In this document: piece by piece, positions 44,347-53,281 of the stretch
Layout: every line of letters begins with the position of its first letter
Position numbering within the stretch: the stretch's first letter is position 1
NCBI RefSeq assembly: GCF_010095445.2
Contig: NZ_WFGV02000037.1
Location: 1-64,000 of the forward strand
Length of the DNA stretch: 64,000 nucleotides
From: Pseudomonas sp. TNT3
Lineage (GTDB): Bacteria > Pseudomonadota > Gammaproteobacteria > Pseudomonadales > Pseudomonadaceae
Direction: 5' to 3'
Program-made: the position numbers and the translations under genes
Notes under the pieces: generated by a model
The model's database searches: none
The model's input: the letters and a program-made list of their open reading frames with translations, nothing else
Told to the model about the DNA's origin: nothing

Positions 44347-45090
44347 TCAGCACATCACCGGCGCAGTGCTCTGCACATAAGGCATGAGCTCGGCGTGAGC
44401 CGGTGTTGAAACGTTCATGTCCAGCTGATGTTTTGCATCGAGGTAATGCTGGCTGAACACGTCAAAATAAGCGTCCAGCGCTGACGCAGCGTCGGTATCG
44501 CCCGCAAGATCCAGACACAGGGCCGCCACTTCGGCGGTGCATAAATGTTCGCTGCGAGTGGAGCGCCGTAGCCGGTAACGAGAAAGCTTTTCCGGCAGCA
44601 GACTCAGGATTGGCAGCCGATCGAAATACGGGCTCTTGCGGAAAATCTTCCTGGCTTCGGTCCAGGTGGCATCCAGCAAGATGAACAGCGGGCGTTTGGT
44701 GCTATCGACGTCAACACTGTTAGTCACGCGCTCAGGTTCGACATACTCGCCGGGAAACACCAGATACGGCTGCCATTGGGGGTCAGACAACAATGACAGG
44801 AGCTGCTGATCGACTTCGGTCCGAGACCAGATGAAGGCGTGGTTATCGCGTATCACATCGGCGATCAGCCAACCGGTGTTGCTTGGCTTGAACACCTCCT
44901 TGTTGGTCATGATCAGGCATACGCCGGAGCGGGCGTCGACTTGCGGACGCCACGCGCACAGGCAGTGACTCTCTATGACACGACAGGCACGGCAGCGCGG
45001 CGCCCTCCAGCCGCGCGCCTGAATCGGCTTGATACCCTCCTCCTCACGTTGGTCGCGCAAGCGGGCTACGGCGTTGGGGGCGTGATTCAT
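44347..45090 (-). CDS. DTW-domain tRNA-uridine aminocarboxypropyltransferase (TapT-like)
   Basis: 247 residues from ATG 45090. Cys-rich N-terminal CRACRVIESHCLC (zinc knuckle) and the DTW signature, here LLDATWTEARKI (near 157), plus RKSPYFDRLPILSL. Related to E. coli TapT (YfiP), which makes acp3U47 in tRNA from SAM. An upstream in-frame extension of 36 residues has no family support. Positioned near erdR as in P. aeruginosa (PA3606, from memory). Confidence 0.85.
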   Translation of the reverse strand: MNHAPNAVARLRDQREEEGIKPIQARGWRAPRCRACRVIESHCLCAWRPQVDARSGVCLIMTNKEVFKPSNTGWLIADVIRDNHAFIWSRTEVDQQLLSLLSDPQWQPYLVFPGEYVEPERVTNSVDVDSTKRPLFILLDATWTEARKIFRKSPYFDRLPILSLLPEKLSRYRLRRSTRSEHLCTAEVAALCLDLAGDTDAASALDAYFDVFSQHYLDAKHQLDMNVSTPAHAELMPYVQSTAPVMC

Positions 45091-45276
45091 CTTGGGTAAC
45101 ACCGGCAGACAGGAAAACTCGACACGAACGGCACTCGGGGCAGTAAATGCCGGCAGTTTATCAGAGCTGCCAGCACAAGCCTGTACCGTCCAGACCACCT
45201 CCCCTATAATTCGCGACCACTGAACGCACAGTCATGTGACGGGTCGAAGCACCAGTCACTGAACCAGGAGAGTTTC

Positions 45277-45699
45277 ATGCTGCGCTTTATCGTTCCCACC
45301 GCTGCCATTCTGCTAGCGTCGTCCTTCAGTGCTCAGGCTGCGTCTTTGAGTGAGCAGAATCTCAACCGAGAGCTGCGCAACGTTGCCGCTCAAAGCAGCG
45401 TCGGCACGCCACGGGCGATCAACGAAGATATTCTCGACCAGGGTTATACCGCTGAAGGCAATGTATTGATCAACCACTTGAGCGTGCAAAGCAGCCACGC
45501 CGAGAAGATGCGATCTGACCCGAAAGCGGTGTACTTCCAGCTGGGCGCCTCTGTCTGCCGGAATCCGGGATTCCGCAAGCTGATGGCCAAGGGGGCGGTC
45601 ATGCGCTACGACTTTACCGAGGTGAAAACCAATCGCGCTGTCGGCTCCGCCAGCTTCCAGGAATCGGATTGCCCGAAAGCGACTCAGAAGAAAAAGTAA
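45277..45699 (+). CDS. Small secreted protein, PA3611-like by position
   Basis: 140 residues. Signal peptide of about 21 residues (MLRFIVPTAAILLASSFSAQA), then a roughly 119-residue exported domain. One Cys pair (in SVCRNPGF and SDCPKA) could form a disulfide; it ends KKK. CAGGAGAG precedes the ATG. It may correspond to P. aeruginosa PA3611, a quorum-sensing-regulated secreted protein, judged only by synteny and size. Its stop abuts the stop of the convergent next gene. Confidence 0.65.
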   Translation: MLRFIVPTAAILLASSFSAQAASLSEQNLNRELRNVAAQSSVGTPRAINEDILDQGYTAEGNVLINHLSVQSSHAEKMRSDPKAVYFQLGASVCRNPGFRKLMAKGAVMRYDFTEVKTNRAVGSASFQESDCPKATQKKK

Positions 45700-45894
45700 T
45701 CAACGCGAGTTCTCGCGCCGCTGCTCATCCTCGGCGCGCAGCTCTGCCACCAGTGCCTGCAGATACCGTGACTGTCGCTCGGCTCCCGCGAGGCGCCGGC
45801 AACACTCCTCCTCAAGACTCAGATGATTGGTCTCGGCTGATAATTTCAGCAATCGATACAGTTGCGTATCGATCTCCAGAATGACTCTGGCCAT
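45700..45894 (-). CDS. Small ribbon-helix-helix-like protein
   Basis: 64 residues from ATG 45894 with GGGAGG 9 bases upstream. MARVILEID at the N-terminus looks like the beta-strand of an Arc/CopG fold, followed by two helices and a charged tail. This suggests a small dimeric DNA-binding protein, but no recognised family motif proves it. No toxin gene is adjacent. Confidence 0.55.
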   Translation of the reverse strand: MARVILEIDTQLYRLLKLSAETNHLSLEEECCRRLAGAERQSRYLQALVAELRAEDEQRRENSR

Positions 45895-46002
45895 CGTGTG
45901 ACGCCTCCCTGCCCTTCGCCGTTGATTGCGCGATAAATCCTTTGAACTGCCTGTACCGAGCGTCTTGCTCTGGACGCAAAAGTCTGGTGACACCTCTGTC
46001 AT

Positions 46003-46260
46003 TTAGTAAATCAGAGTAACGGACGCTCAGCTCGCGTTCAGACGAGCGGTGAAATCACTTTGCAAATCCTCAATAAGCGGTTGCCAGGAAAGACATTGCG
46101 GCGCAATGATCAATTCAGCGCAACTGATCGCGAGGGACTAGATTTAACGTATCCACCTTTATATTTGAGGGCCGAAAAGGAGCAGCCCGTTGTGCGTTTT
46201 GTTGCGAAGGTTTTTTTCATTCATCGAAAAAAACACAGCCTGTATGCAAGGAGAAGCTGA
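46003..46260 (+). other. Leader/promoter region of the LOG-family gene
   Basis: 258 bases without a gene. It contains TTTTTTTC/GAAAAAAA inverted repeats around 46211-46232, close to the start codon, and AAGGAG at 46249-46254 as the ribosome binding site. No clear promoter boxes. Confidence 0.4.
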
Positions 46261-47379
46261 ATGCCTTACCAACCGAATGACCTCCTTAGCCGTCATTTTG
46301 CAGAAGGCGGCCACGACCTCACCAGCAAGGTCGAAGAACAACTCAACCTGGTTTCACCCAACAGCCCGAACATACCGATTTACCGTGACATGATCCTCAC
46401 CGTGCTGCGTATGGCTCAGGAAGATCACAATCGCTGGAATGCCAAAATAACCCTGCAAGCCCTGCGCGAACTGGAGCATGCCTTCCGAGTGCTTGAACCG
46501 TTCAAGGGTCGACGCAAAGTGACTGTGTACGGCTCTGCCCGAACGCCAATCGAACACCCTCTTTATGGCCTGGCTCGAGAGCTCGGTGCAGCATTGGCGC
46601 GCTCGGACATGATGGTGATCACAGGTGCTGGCGGCGGCATCATGGCGGCAGCCCACGAAGGTGCCGGCCTGGAACATAGCCTGGGATTCAATATCACGCT
46701 GCCTTTCGAGCAGCACGCCAACCCGACGGTACAAGGCACGGCCAACCTGCTGTCCTTCCATTTCTTCTTTACCCGCAAGTTGTTCTTCGTCAAGGAAGCC
46801 AATGCACTGGTTCTTTGTCCTGGAGGATTTGGCACGCTGGACGAGGCGCTGGAAGTGCTGACGCTGATTCAGACCGGTAAAAGCCCGCTGGTGCCAGTAA
46901 TACTGCTGGACACGCCAGGAGGTAAATTCTGGCAAGGTGCGCTGGATTTCATTCACCACCAGCTGGAGGAAAATCGCTACATTCTGCCCACGGACATGAA
47001 GCTGGTGAGCCTGGTTTACAGCGCTGAAGAGGCGGTGGAGCAGATCAACCAGTTCTACAGCAACTTCCACTCCAGCCGCTGGCTCAAGCACCAGTTCGTT
47101 ATTCGCATGAATCATAAACTCAGCGATCAGGCCCTTGGGCACATGCAGGAGGCATTTGCCGACCTGTGCCTGAGCGACCATTTCCATCAGCATGTTTACA
47201 GTGGCGAAGAACACGACGAAGAACAGTTCAGCCATTTGGCGAGACTGGCCTTTACCTTTAATGCACGTGATCACGGACGTCTGCGGGAACTGGTGGACTA
47301 CATCAACCTGCCGGAAAACTGGGCCCAGACAAAACCGCAGGCGCAACAGCGCGCGCGTGAGCCTTCCAAGGTGATATGA
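46261..47379 (+). CDS. LOG family (lysine decarboxylase-like) nucleotide/cytokinin-nucleotide hydrolase
   Basis: 372 residues. The LOG nucleotide-binding motif PGGFGTLDEALEV is near residues 190-202, and GAGGGIMAAAHEGA lies near 122-135. Flanking N- and C-terminal extensions make it longer than plant-type LOG (about 200 residues). The family cleaves nucleoside monophosphates to base plus ribose 5-phosphate (PpnN) or makes cytokinins. Which substrate applies here is open. Convergent with recX across a shared terminator. Confidence 0.82.
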   Translation: MPYQPNDLLSRHFAEGGHDLTSKVEEQLNLVSPNSPNIPIYRDMILTVLRMAQEDHNRWNAKITLQALRELEHAFRVLEPFKGRRKVTVYGSARTPIEHPLYGLARELGAALARSDMMVITGAGGGIMAAAHEGAGLEHSLGFNITLPFEQHANPTVQGTANLLSFHFFFTRKLFFVKEANALVLCPGGFGTLDEALEVLTLIQTGKSPLVPVILLDTPGGKFWQGALDFIHHQLEENRYILPTDMKLVSLVYSAEEAVEQINQFYSNFHSSRWLKHQFVIRMNHKLSDQALGHMQEAFADLCLSDHFHQHVYSGEEHDEEQFSHLARLAFTFNARDHGRLRELVDYINLPENWAQTKPQAQQRAREPSKVI

Positions 47380-47382
47380 GAC

Positions 47383-47419
47383 AAAAAAATGGCCCGTTAT
47401 CGAAATAACGGGCCATTTA
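47383..47419 (+). terminator. Bidirectional terminator between the LOG gene and recX
   Basis: AAAATGGCCCGTTAT / ATAACGGGCCATTTA form a 12-bp or longer stem with a 4-base loop and A/T tracts on both sides. Confidence 0.9.
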
Positions 47420-47421
47420 GT

Positions 47422-47889
47422 TTAATCATCCATTGCTCGACCACTGAACAACCGGCCGATCATTTCCATGGAATATCCGCGATAACTCAGGAACCTGCCC
47501 TGTTTGGCACGTTCTCGCGCATCAATCGGCAAATGCCCGGAGAACTTGCGTCGCCAGGTGTCTTCCAACTGTGCCTGCCAACTGATACCGCTCTCGCGTA
47601 TAGCAAGTTCGATATCAGTACGTTGCAAGCCGCGCTGACTCAACTCTTCTCGAATACGCAAAGGGCCGTATCCGGATCGGGCTCGGTAGGAAACGAAACT
47701 TTCGAGGTAACGGGCTTCGGATAACAAGCCCTCCTCCGTCAAACGGTCGAGTGCGATGTCGATCATTTCAGGGAGAGCGCCGCGCTGACGCAGTTTACGC
47801 GTCAGCTCGACTCGACCGTGCTCGCGTCGCGCGAGCAGGTCCATTGCAGTTCGCCGCACCGCGACGAGTGTATCGAGTACGGCGGTCAT
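47422..47889 (-). CDS. recX: Regulatory protein RecX
   Basis: 155 residues. Three-helix RecX repeats with ELTRKLRQRG, EEGLLSEARYLESFVSYRARSGYGPLRIREEL and the C-terminal FLSYRGYSMEMI are typical. It blocks RecA filament extension. Its start is 8 bp after the recA stop, so they are cotranscribed and share SOS induction. Confidence 0.94.
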   Translation of the reverse strand: MTAVLDTLVAVRRTAMDLLARREHGRVELTRKLRQRGALPEMIDIALDRLTEEGLLSEARYLESFVSYRARSGYGPLRIREELSQRGLQRTDIELAIRESGISWQAQLEDTWRRKFSGHLPIDARERAKQGRFLSYRGYSMEMIGRLFSGRAMDD

Positions 47890-47897
47890 CAGATCAT

Positions 47898-48950
47898 TCA
47901 GATATCAGCGTCTGCCAGGTCATCAGCAGTCTCTTTGACTGGCGATGCTTTAACGTCCGGCGCTGGAGTCAGCAGTTTGTCACGCAGTTGCTTCTCAAGC
48001 GTCGCGGCGATGTCCGGATTATCTGCCAGGTATTTCGCCGAGTTGGCTTTACCCTGACCGATTTTGGTGCCGTTGTAGGCATACCAGGCACCGGATTTTT
48101 CAACAAAACCGTGCAGAACGCCCAGGTCGATCATCTCGCCATTGAGATAGATGCCTTTGCCGTAAAGAATCTGGAACTCAGCCTGACGGAACGGCGAAGC
48201 CACTTTGTTCTTCACAACTTTGACGCGGGTTTCGCTACCAACGACTTCGTCACCTTCCTTCACCGCGCCAGTACGACGGATGTCCAGTCGAACCGAAGCG
48301 TAGAACTTCAGCGCGTTACCACCGGTGGTGGTTTCCGGGCTGCCGAACATCACACCGATTTTCATACGGATCTGGTTGATGAAGATAACCAGGCAGTTGG
48401 CGTTTTTGATGTTACCGGTGATTTTACGCAGCGCCTGGGACATCAAGCGGGCTTGCAGGCCCACGTGCATATCACCCATTTCGCCTTCGATTTCAGCCTT
48501 TGGAACCAGAGCAGCCACGGAGTCGACGATAATCACGTCAACCGCGTTGGAACGCACCAGCATGTCGGTGATTTCCAGAGCTTGCTCACCGGTGTCCGGC
48601 TGGGAAACCAGCAGGTCATCGACGTTGACGCCCAGTTTGCCGGCGTACTCAGGGTCGAGGGCGTGTTCGGCGTCAACGAATGCGCAGGTCGCGCCGGCTT
48701 TTTGAGCCTGGGCGATCACCGACAGTGTCAGCGTAGTTTTACCGGAGGATTCAGGACCGTAGATTTCAACGATACGACCTTTTGGCAGACCGCCAATGCC
48801 GAGCGCGATGTCCAGCCCCAGAGAGCCAGTGGAGATAGCCGGGATCGCCTGACGGTCTTGATCGCCCATACGCATTACGGCACCCTTGCCGAATTGACGT
48901 TCGATCTGACCCAGGGCCGCAGCCAAGGCTTTCTTCTTGTTGTCGTCCAT
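47898..48950 (-). CDS. recA: Recombinase A
   Basis: 350 residues. Walker A GPESSGKTT (near 65), the L1/L2 loops (including KAEIEGEMGDMHVGLQARLMSQALRK) and Walker B VIIVDSV are present. It drives homologous recombination, LexA cleavage and SOS. ATG 48950 is chosen as the conserved MDDNKKKAL beginning; an upstream start adds only four residues. A LexA box lies 41-56 bp upstream. Confidence 0.98.
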   Translation of the reverse strand: MDDNKKKALAAALGQIERQFGKGAVMRMGDQDRQAIPAISTGSLGLDIALGIGGLPKGRIVEIYGPESSGKTTLTLSVIAQAQKAGATCAFVDAEHALDPEYAGKLGVNVDDLLVSQPDTGEQALEITDMLVRSNAVDVIIVDSVAALVPKAEIEGEMGDMHVGLQARLMSQALRKITGNIKNANCLVIFINQIRMKIGVMFGSPETTTGGNALKFYASVRLDIRRTGAVKEGDEVVGSETRVKVVKNKVASPFRQAEFQILYGKGIYLNGEMIDLGVLHGFVEKSGAWYAYNGTKIGQGKANSAKYLADNPDIAATLEKQLRDKLLTPAPDVKASPVKETADDLADADI

Positions 48951-48990
48951 TAAAGTCCTCACGTAATCAATAAGGCCTGACGGCCAACAC

Positions 48991-49006
48991 CTGTATAAGT
49001 AGACAG
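48991..49006 (-). promoter_or_regulatory. LexA (SOS) box of recA
   Basis: CTGTATAAGTAGACAG, CTG-N10-CAG, strongly matching the consensus. It sits 41 bp before the recA start codon, between recA and pncC. Confidence 0.9.
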
Positions 49007-49033
49007 TATTATTCCACAGCGATTCAGGATCGC

Positions 49034-49540
49034 CTACCCCTGATTTGAGATTTCTAAAGCAGCGTGGCGCAGCAGCCCCTCTAGCGCGGCCTTCACCGTT
49101 TGTCGGCGGACCTCGTCACGGCTTCCAGGAAAGTACTGAACCTCGCTGAATGACTGCTCTCCGACACCCCAGGCCAGCCAAACCGTGCCGACCGGCTTGT
49201 TCGGGGAACCGCCATCGGGACCCGCCACACCACTGACCGCCACCGCAAAACGCGCCCGGCTTTTAACCTGTGCGCCTTTTACCATGGCCTCGACCACCTC
49301 GCGACTGACCGCCCCGACGGTCGAAAACAGCTCGTCAGGAACACCCAGTTGCTCGGTTTTCTGACGGTTGGAATAAGTGACATAGCCGGCCTCAAACCAC
49401 GCCGAGCTCCCCGGTATCCGGGTGATTGCCTCCGCAATCCCGCCACCGGTGCAGGATTCGGCGGTAGTGACGTGGGCATTGAGAACCTGCAAGCGTCTGC
49501 CGAGTTCAGCGGCGAGCTGGGTGATTTCTTTCACGGTCAT
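49034..49540 (-). CDS. pncC: CinA-family nicotinamide-nucleotide amidohydrolase PncC
   Basis: 168 residues, the single-domain CinA C-terminal type. The catalytic TAESCTGG (near 27-34) and GVAGPDGGSPNKPVGTVW (near 107) are intact. It deamidates NMN to nicotinate mononucleotide in the pyridine nucleotide cycle. Start choice: AGGAG directly abuts the ATG at 49540, so the GTG two codons later (49534), six bases from it, may be the true start. It lies upstream of recA on the same strand. Confidence 0.9.
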   Translation of the reverse strand: MTVKEITQLAAELGRRLQVLNAHVTTAESCTGGGIAEAITRIPGSSAWFEAGYVTYSNRQKTEQLGVPDELFSTVGAVSREVVEAMVKGAQVKSRARFAVAVSGVAGPDGGSPNKPVGTVWLAWGVGEQSFSEVQYFPGSRDEVRRQTVKAALEGLLRHAALEISNQG

Positions 49541-49764
49541 CTCCTGATCGGGCGGAATGAGAACCACCGTACACGAGCAGATTGCGCTTGCAAGGCACAG
49601 CATCAATCAAAATGTGAAGAAGAAGAGAGAGCCTGAATGCCTCGCCCGGCTTTCATGCCTGCGTCGAGCGGACCGCACATGGTAACCTTGCGCCCATCGC
49701 GGAAAAGCCGGGCCCCCGCCCCTCCTTTGCCCTACACCTTTCAACGAATTTGCCTGATTATCCG

Positions 49765-52344
49765 ATGAATAAAGCGCTCTCCGATCTGTCCTCCCACACG
49801 CCAATGATGCAGCAATACTGGCGCCTGAAGAACCAGCACCCCGACCAGCTGATGTTCTACCGCATGGGCGACTTCTACGAGATCTTTTATGAAGACGCGA
49901 AGAAGGCCGCCAAGCTGCTGGACATCACTCTGACAGCCCGTGGGCAGTCTGCGGGGCAGGCCATTCCGATGTGTGGAATTCCTTACCACGCGGCAGAAGG
50001 CTATCTGGCGAAACTGGTGAAACTCGGCGAGTCGGTGGTGATTTGCGAACAAGTCGGCGACCCGGCTACCAGCAAAGGCCCCGTCGATCGACAAGTGGTG
50101 CGCATCATCACACCGGGTACGGTCAGCGACGAGGCACTGCTGGATGAGCGCCGCGACAACCTGATTGCCGCGGTACTGGGTGACGAACGTTTGTTCGGCC
50201 TGGCGGTACTGGACATCACCAGTGGCAATTTCACGGTGCTGGAAATCAAAGGCTGGGAGAACCTGCTGGCTGAACTGGAACGAGTGAATCCGGTAGAGCT
50301 GATGATCCCGGATGACTGGCCAAAGGATTTGCCGGCGGAGAAGCGTCGCGGGGTTCGTCGCCGTGCACCGTGGGATTTCGAACGTGACTCGGCGCTGAAA
50401 AGCTTGTGCCAGCAGTTCTCCACCCAGGACCTGAAAGGCTTCGGCTGCGAGAACCTGACCCTGGCAATCGGTGCTGCCGGCTGCCTGTTGAGCTACGCCA
50501 AGGAAACCCAGCGCACGGCCTTGCCTCATTTGCGCAGCCTGCGTCACGAACGACTGGACGACACCGTCGTGCTGGATGGCGCGAGCCGTCGCAACCTGGA
50601 ACTGGACACTAACCTGGCGGGTGGGCGCGACAACACTTTGCAGTCGGTGGTGGACCGCTGCCAGACCGCCATGGGCAGCCGCCTTCTGACTCGCTGGCTG
50701 AACCGCCCGCTTCGCGATCTGACCGTATTGCTGGCGCGCCAGACTTCGATCACCTGCCTGCTCGACGGCTACCGTTTTGAAAAGCTGCAACCGCAGCTCA
50801 AGGAAATCGGCGACATCGAGCGGATTCTGGCGCGTATCGGACTGCGCAATGCCCGCCCTCGAGACCTTGCCCGCCTGCGGGACGCACTCGGTGCCTTGCC
50901 TGAACTGCAAGTAGCGATGACCGAGCTTGAGGCGCCACACATCATTCAATTGGCCAACACCACCAGCACCTATCCGGAACTGGCGGCACTGCTGGAAAAA
51001 GCCATCATCGACAACCCACCTGCGGTCATCCGTGATGGCGGTGTGTTGAAAACTGGCTATGACAGTGAACTCGATGACCTGCAATCGCTCAGCGAGAATG
51101 CCGGACAATTCCTGATTGATCTCGAAGCACGCGAGAAAGCACGCACGGGATTGTCGCACCTGAAGGTGGGCTACAACCGCATTCATGGTTACTTCATCGA
51201 ACTGCCGAGCAAGCAAGCCGAATCAGCGCCGGCAGATTACATTCGGCGCCAGACACTCAAGGGCGCCGAACGCTTCATCACCCCGGAGCTGAAGGCGTTC
51301 GAAGACAAGGCGCTGTCAGCCAAGAGTCGCGCACTGGCTCGCGAGAAAATGCTTTACGAAGCACTACTTGAAGACCTGATCGCACAACTCCCGCCCCTGC
51401 AAGACACTGCCGCCGCACTTGCCGAGCTGGATGTGCTGAGCAACCTCGCCGAGCGAGCGCTGAATCTGGACCTGAACTGCCCGCGCTTTGTCGAAGAGCC
51501 GTGCATGCGCATCAGCCAGGGACGTCACCCGGTTGTCGAGCAGGTACTGACCACGCCGTTCGTGGCCAATGACCTGAGCCTCGATGACAACACTCGCATG
51601 CTCGTGATCACGGGTCCGAACATGGGTGGTAAATCCACTTACATGCGCCAGACTGCGTTAATCGTGTTGCTGGCCCACATTGGCAGTTTTGTCCCGGCAG
51701 CCAGTTGTGAGTTGTCGCTGGTGGACCGCATTTTCACGCGTATCGGCTCCAGCGATGATCTCGCCGGTGGGCGCTCGACCTTCATGGTCGAAATGAGCGA
51801 AACCGCGAACATTCTGCACAATGCGACCGAGCGTAGCCTGGTACTGATGGACGAAGTCGGTCGCGGCACCAGCACGTTTGACGGTTTGTCCCTGGCGTGG
51901 GCAGCAGCTGAGCGCCTGGCGTATCTGCGGGCTTATACATTGTTTGCCACCCACTACTTTGAGCTGACGGTGCTACCCGAGGCCCAGCCATTGGTGGCCA
52001 ACGTGCACCTCAATGCCACTGAGCACAACGAACGTATCGTGTTCCTGCACCACGTTCTGCCTGGCCCTGCGAGTCAGAGCTATGGCCTGGCTGTTGCGCA
52101 ACTGGCTGGCGTGCCGAGCGAAGTGATCGTGCGTGCCCGCGAACACCTTGGCCGCCTGGAAGCGACCGCGCTGCCACATGAAGTTCCAAAGCCAGCCAAA
52201 GGCAGACCGGCCGCGCCGCTACAGAGCGATATGTTCGCCAGTCTTCCGCACCCGGTGCTGGATGAGCTGGCCAAAATTGATCTGGATGACCTGACACCCC
52301 GTAAAGCTCTCGAAATGCTCTATGCACTAAAGACACGGATCTAA
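49765..52344 (+). CDS. mutS: DNA mismatch repair protein MutS
   Basis: 859 residues. Mismatch-recognition Phe-x-Glu is seen in MGDFYEIFYEDA (near 37). Walker A is TGPNMGGKST (near 617) and the later signature VLMDEVGRGTSTFDG is present. It recognises mispairs and recruits MutL. The ATG at 49765 is chosen over a TTG 15 bp upstream because homologues begin at MNK. Divergent from pncC; fdxA follows. Confidence 0.97.
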   Translation: MNKALSDLSSHTPMMQQYWRLKNQHPDQLMFYRMGDFYEIFYEDAKKAAKLLDITLTARGQSAGQAIPMCGIPYHAAEGYLAKLVKLGESVVICEQVGDPATSKGPVDRQVVRIITPGTVSDEALLDERRDNLIAAVLGDERLFGLAVLDITSGNFTVLEIKGWENLLAELERVNPVELMIPDDWPKDLPAEKRRGVRRRAPWDFERDSALKSLCQQFSTQDLKGFGCENLTLAIGAAGCLLSYAKETQRTALPHLRSLRHERLDDTVVLDGASRRNLELDTNLAGGRDNTLQSVVDRCQTAMGSRLLTRWLNRPLRDLTVLLARQTSITCLLDGYRFEKLQPQLKEIGDIERILARIGLRNARPRDLARLRDALGALPELQVAMTELEAPHIIQLANTTSTYPELAALLEKAIIDNPPAVIRDGGVLKTGYDSELDDLQSLSENAGQFLIDLEAREKARTGLSHLKVGYNRIHGYFIELPSKQAESAPADYIRRQTLKGAERFITPELKAFEDKALSAKSRALAREKMLYEALLEDLIAQLPPLQDTAAALAELDVLSNLAERALNLDLNCPRFVEEPCMRISQGRHPVVEQVLTTPFVANDLSLDDNTRMLVITGPNMGGKSTYMRQTALIVLLAHIGSFVPAASCELSLVDRIFTRIGSSDDLAGGRSTFMVEMSETANILHNATERSLVLMDEVGRGTSTFDGLSLAWAAAERLAYLRAYTLFATHYFELTVLPEAQPLVANVHLNATEHNERIVFLHHVLPGPASQSYGLAVAQLAGVPSEVIVRAREHLGRLEATALPHEVPKPAKGRPAAPLQSDMFASLPHPVLDELAKIDLDDLTPRKALEMLYALKTRI

Positions 52345-52377
52345 CGCAGTTGCTTGCAAGCTGTTAGAATCTCGCGC

Positions 52378-52430
52378 GGTTTGGGATGCTGCAGGCTACA
52401 GCCTGGCCTGCAGACTATCGCTCCCAAACC
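52378..52430 (+). promoter_or_regulatory. Structured 5' leader of fdxA
   Basis: GGTTTGGGA (52378-52386) pairs with TCCCAAACC (52422-52430). Within it CTGCAGGC (52389-52396) pairs with GCCTGCAG (52406-52413) around a 9-base loop. TAGAAT at 52365-52370 is a plausible -10 box, which would put the transcription start at or next to the first base of the stem. Confidence 0.55.
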
Positions 52431-52485
52431 CGGCGACCCCAACGTGAAGGGGCTCCGCTGCCGCCGCCTGAGGAGAAAATTAGAA

Positions 52486-52809
52486 ATGACCTTCGTCGTC
52501 ACCGACAACTGCATCAAGTGCAAGTACACCGACTGCGTAGAAGTCTGTCCGGTGGACTGCTTTTACGAAGGCCCGAACTTCCTGGTGATTCACCCGGATG
52601 AGTGCATCGACTGCGCATTGTGCGAACCAGAATGCCCTGCTGTGGCCATCTTCTCCGAAGATGAAGTCCCGGAAGACATGCAGCAATTTATTCAGCTGAA
52701 CGTTGAGCTGGCGGAAATCTGGCCCAACATCACCGAGAAGAAAGAATCGATGCCCGATGCCGAAGAGTGGGATGGCGTCAAAGGCAAGATCAAAGATCTC
52801 GAACGCTGA
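52486..52809 (+). CDS. fdxA: Seven-iron ferredoxin FdxA
   Basis: 107 residues. Two Cys clusters, CIKCKYTDCVEVCP (near 9-22) and CIDCALCEPECP (near 40-51), fit a [3Fe-4S][4Fe-4S] ferredoxin with the usual C-terminal extension (EEWDGVKGKIKDLER). It carries electrons at low potential. ATG 52486 has GAGGAGA upstream. Followed by its own terminator. Confidence 0.95.
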   Translation: MTFVVTDNCIKCKYTDCVEVCPVDCFYEGPNFLVIHPDECIDCALCEPECPAVAIFSEDEVPEDMQQFIQLNVELAEIWPNITEKKESMPDAEEWDGVKGKIKDLER

Positions 52810-52824
52810 TTCCCCCGCGTTCTC

Positions 52825-52850
52825 GAAAAGGCCCCTTGTGGGCCTTTTTG
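52825..52850 (+). terminator. Terminator of fdxA
   Basis: AAAAGGCCC...GGGCCTTTTT hairpin 16 bp after the stop. Confidence 0.88.
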
Positions 52851-52863
52851 CTTTTCTGCAGGC

Positions 52864-52993
52864 AAAAAAAAGGGGCGGTTTGACCCGCCCACATTTTTTC
52901 CCTAGTCCCTGTATTCCTTTTTCATCATCCTGATGAATCGCTCCTGCGATTTCCTTTCCCTTCATCCTGGAAGGGTGTGTCTATCCGTTGACA
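52864..52993 (-). ncRNA. rsmZ: RsmZ small regulatory RNA
   Basis: About 130 nt on the minus strand between fdxA and rpoS, the conserved rsmZ locus of pseudomonads. It begins TGTCAACGGATAGACACA, close to the P. fluorescens CHA0 RsmZ 5' end as I recall it, and contains nine GGA motifs. Several sit in hairpin loops: CCTTC-CAGGAT-GAAGG, ATCGC-AGGA-GCGAT and TCATC-AGGAT-GATGA. It ends in GGGCGG...CCGCCC plus eight T, a strong terminator. Such RNAs sequester RsmA/RsmE and relieve translational repression of secondary metabolism genes. A TAATAT -10 box lies 9 bases upstream (53007-53002). Confidence 0.93.
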
Positions 52994-53166
52994 CACGTTG
53001 GATATTAGCGAGTTCCCGGTCGACGGCAATCACTCCCCAATGTAGCTCGGGGACATTAAAAGGAGACGATAAAAATAATTATCTTTTAAATTCAACTAGA
53101 TAGTTTGAGCAATGGAAGTGCACGGCCGATTGGCAGGGTGTAAAAATAACGAACACTTACGAAAAG

Positions 53167-53184
53167 AGTAAGCGAAGACTTACA
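53167..53184 (-). promoter_or_regulatory. GacA upstream activating sequence for rsmZ
   Basis: AGTAAG-CGAAGA-CTTACA is the 18-bp palindrome TGTAAG-N6-CTTACA with one mismatch. It lies 174-191 bp upstream of the rsmZ 5' end, the distance at which the GacA site is found in other pseudomonads. Confidence 0.85.
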
Positions 53185-53230
53185 ACAGCAGACTCAAATC
53201 CGGGGTTATTCCTCACCGGACTGCAGCCAA

Positions 53231-53261
53231 CAAAAAGCCCCGAACCAGTCGGGGCTTTTTG
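53231..53261 (-). terminator. Terminator of rpoS
   Basis: CAAAAAGCCCCGA / TCGGGGCTTTTTG, symmetric, 21 bp past the rpoS stop. Confidence 0.88.
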
Positions 53262-53281
53262 CTGCTTACCTGGCGAAACGC

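Noticed and set aside
45700..45894. Small ribbon-helix-helix-like gene as an antitoxin
   Set aside because: No toxin gene adjoins it; its neighbours are a secreted protein and a LOG-family gene.
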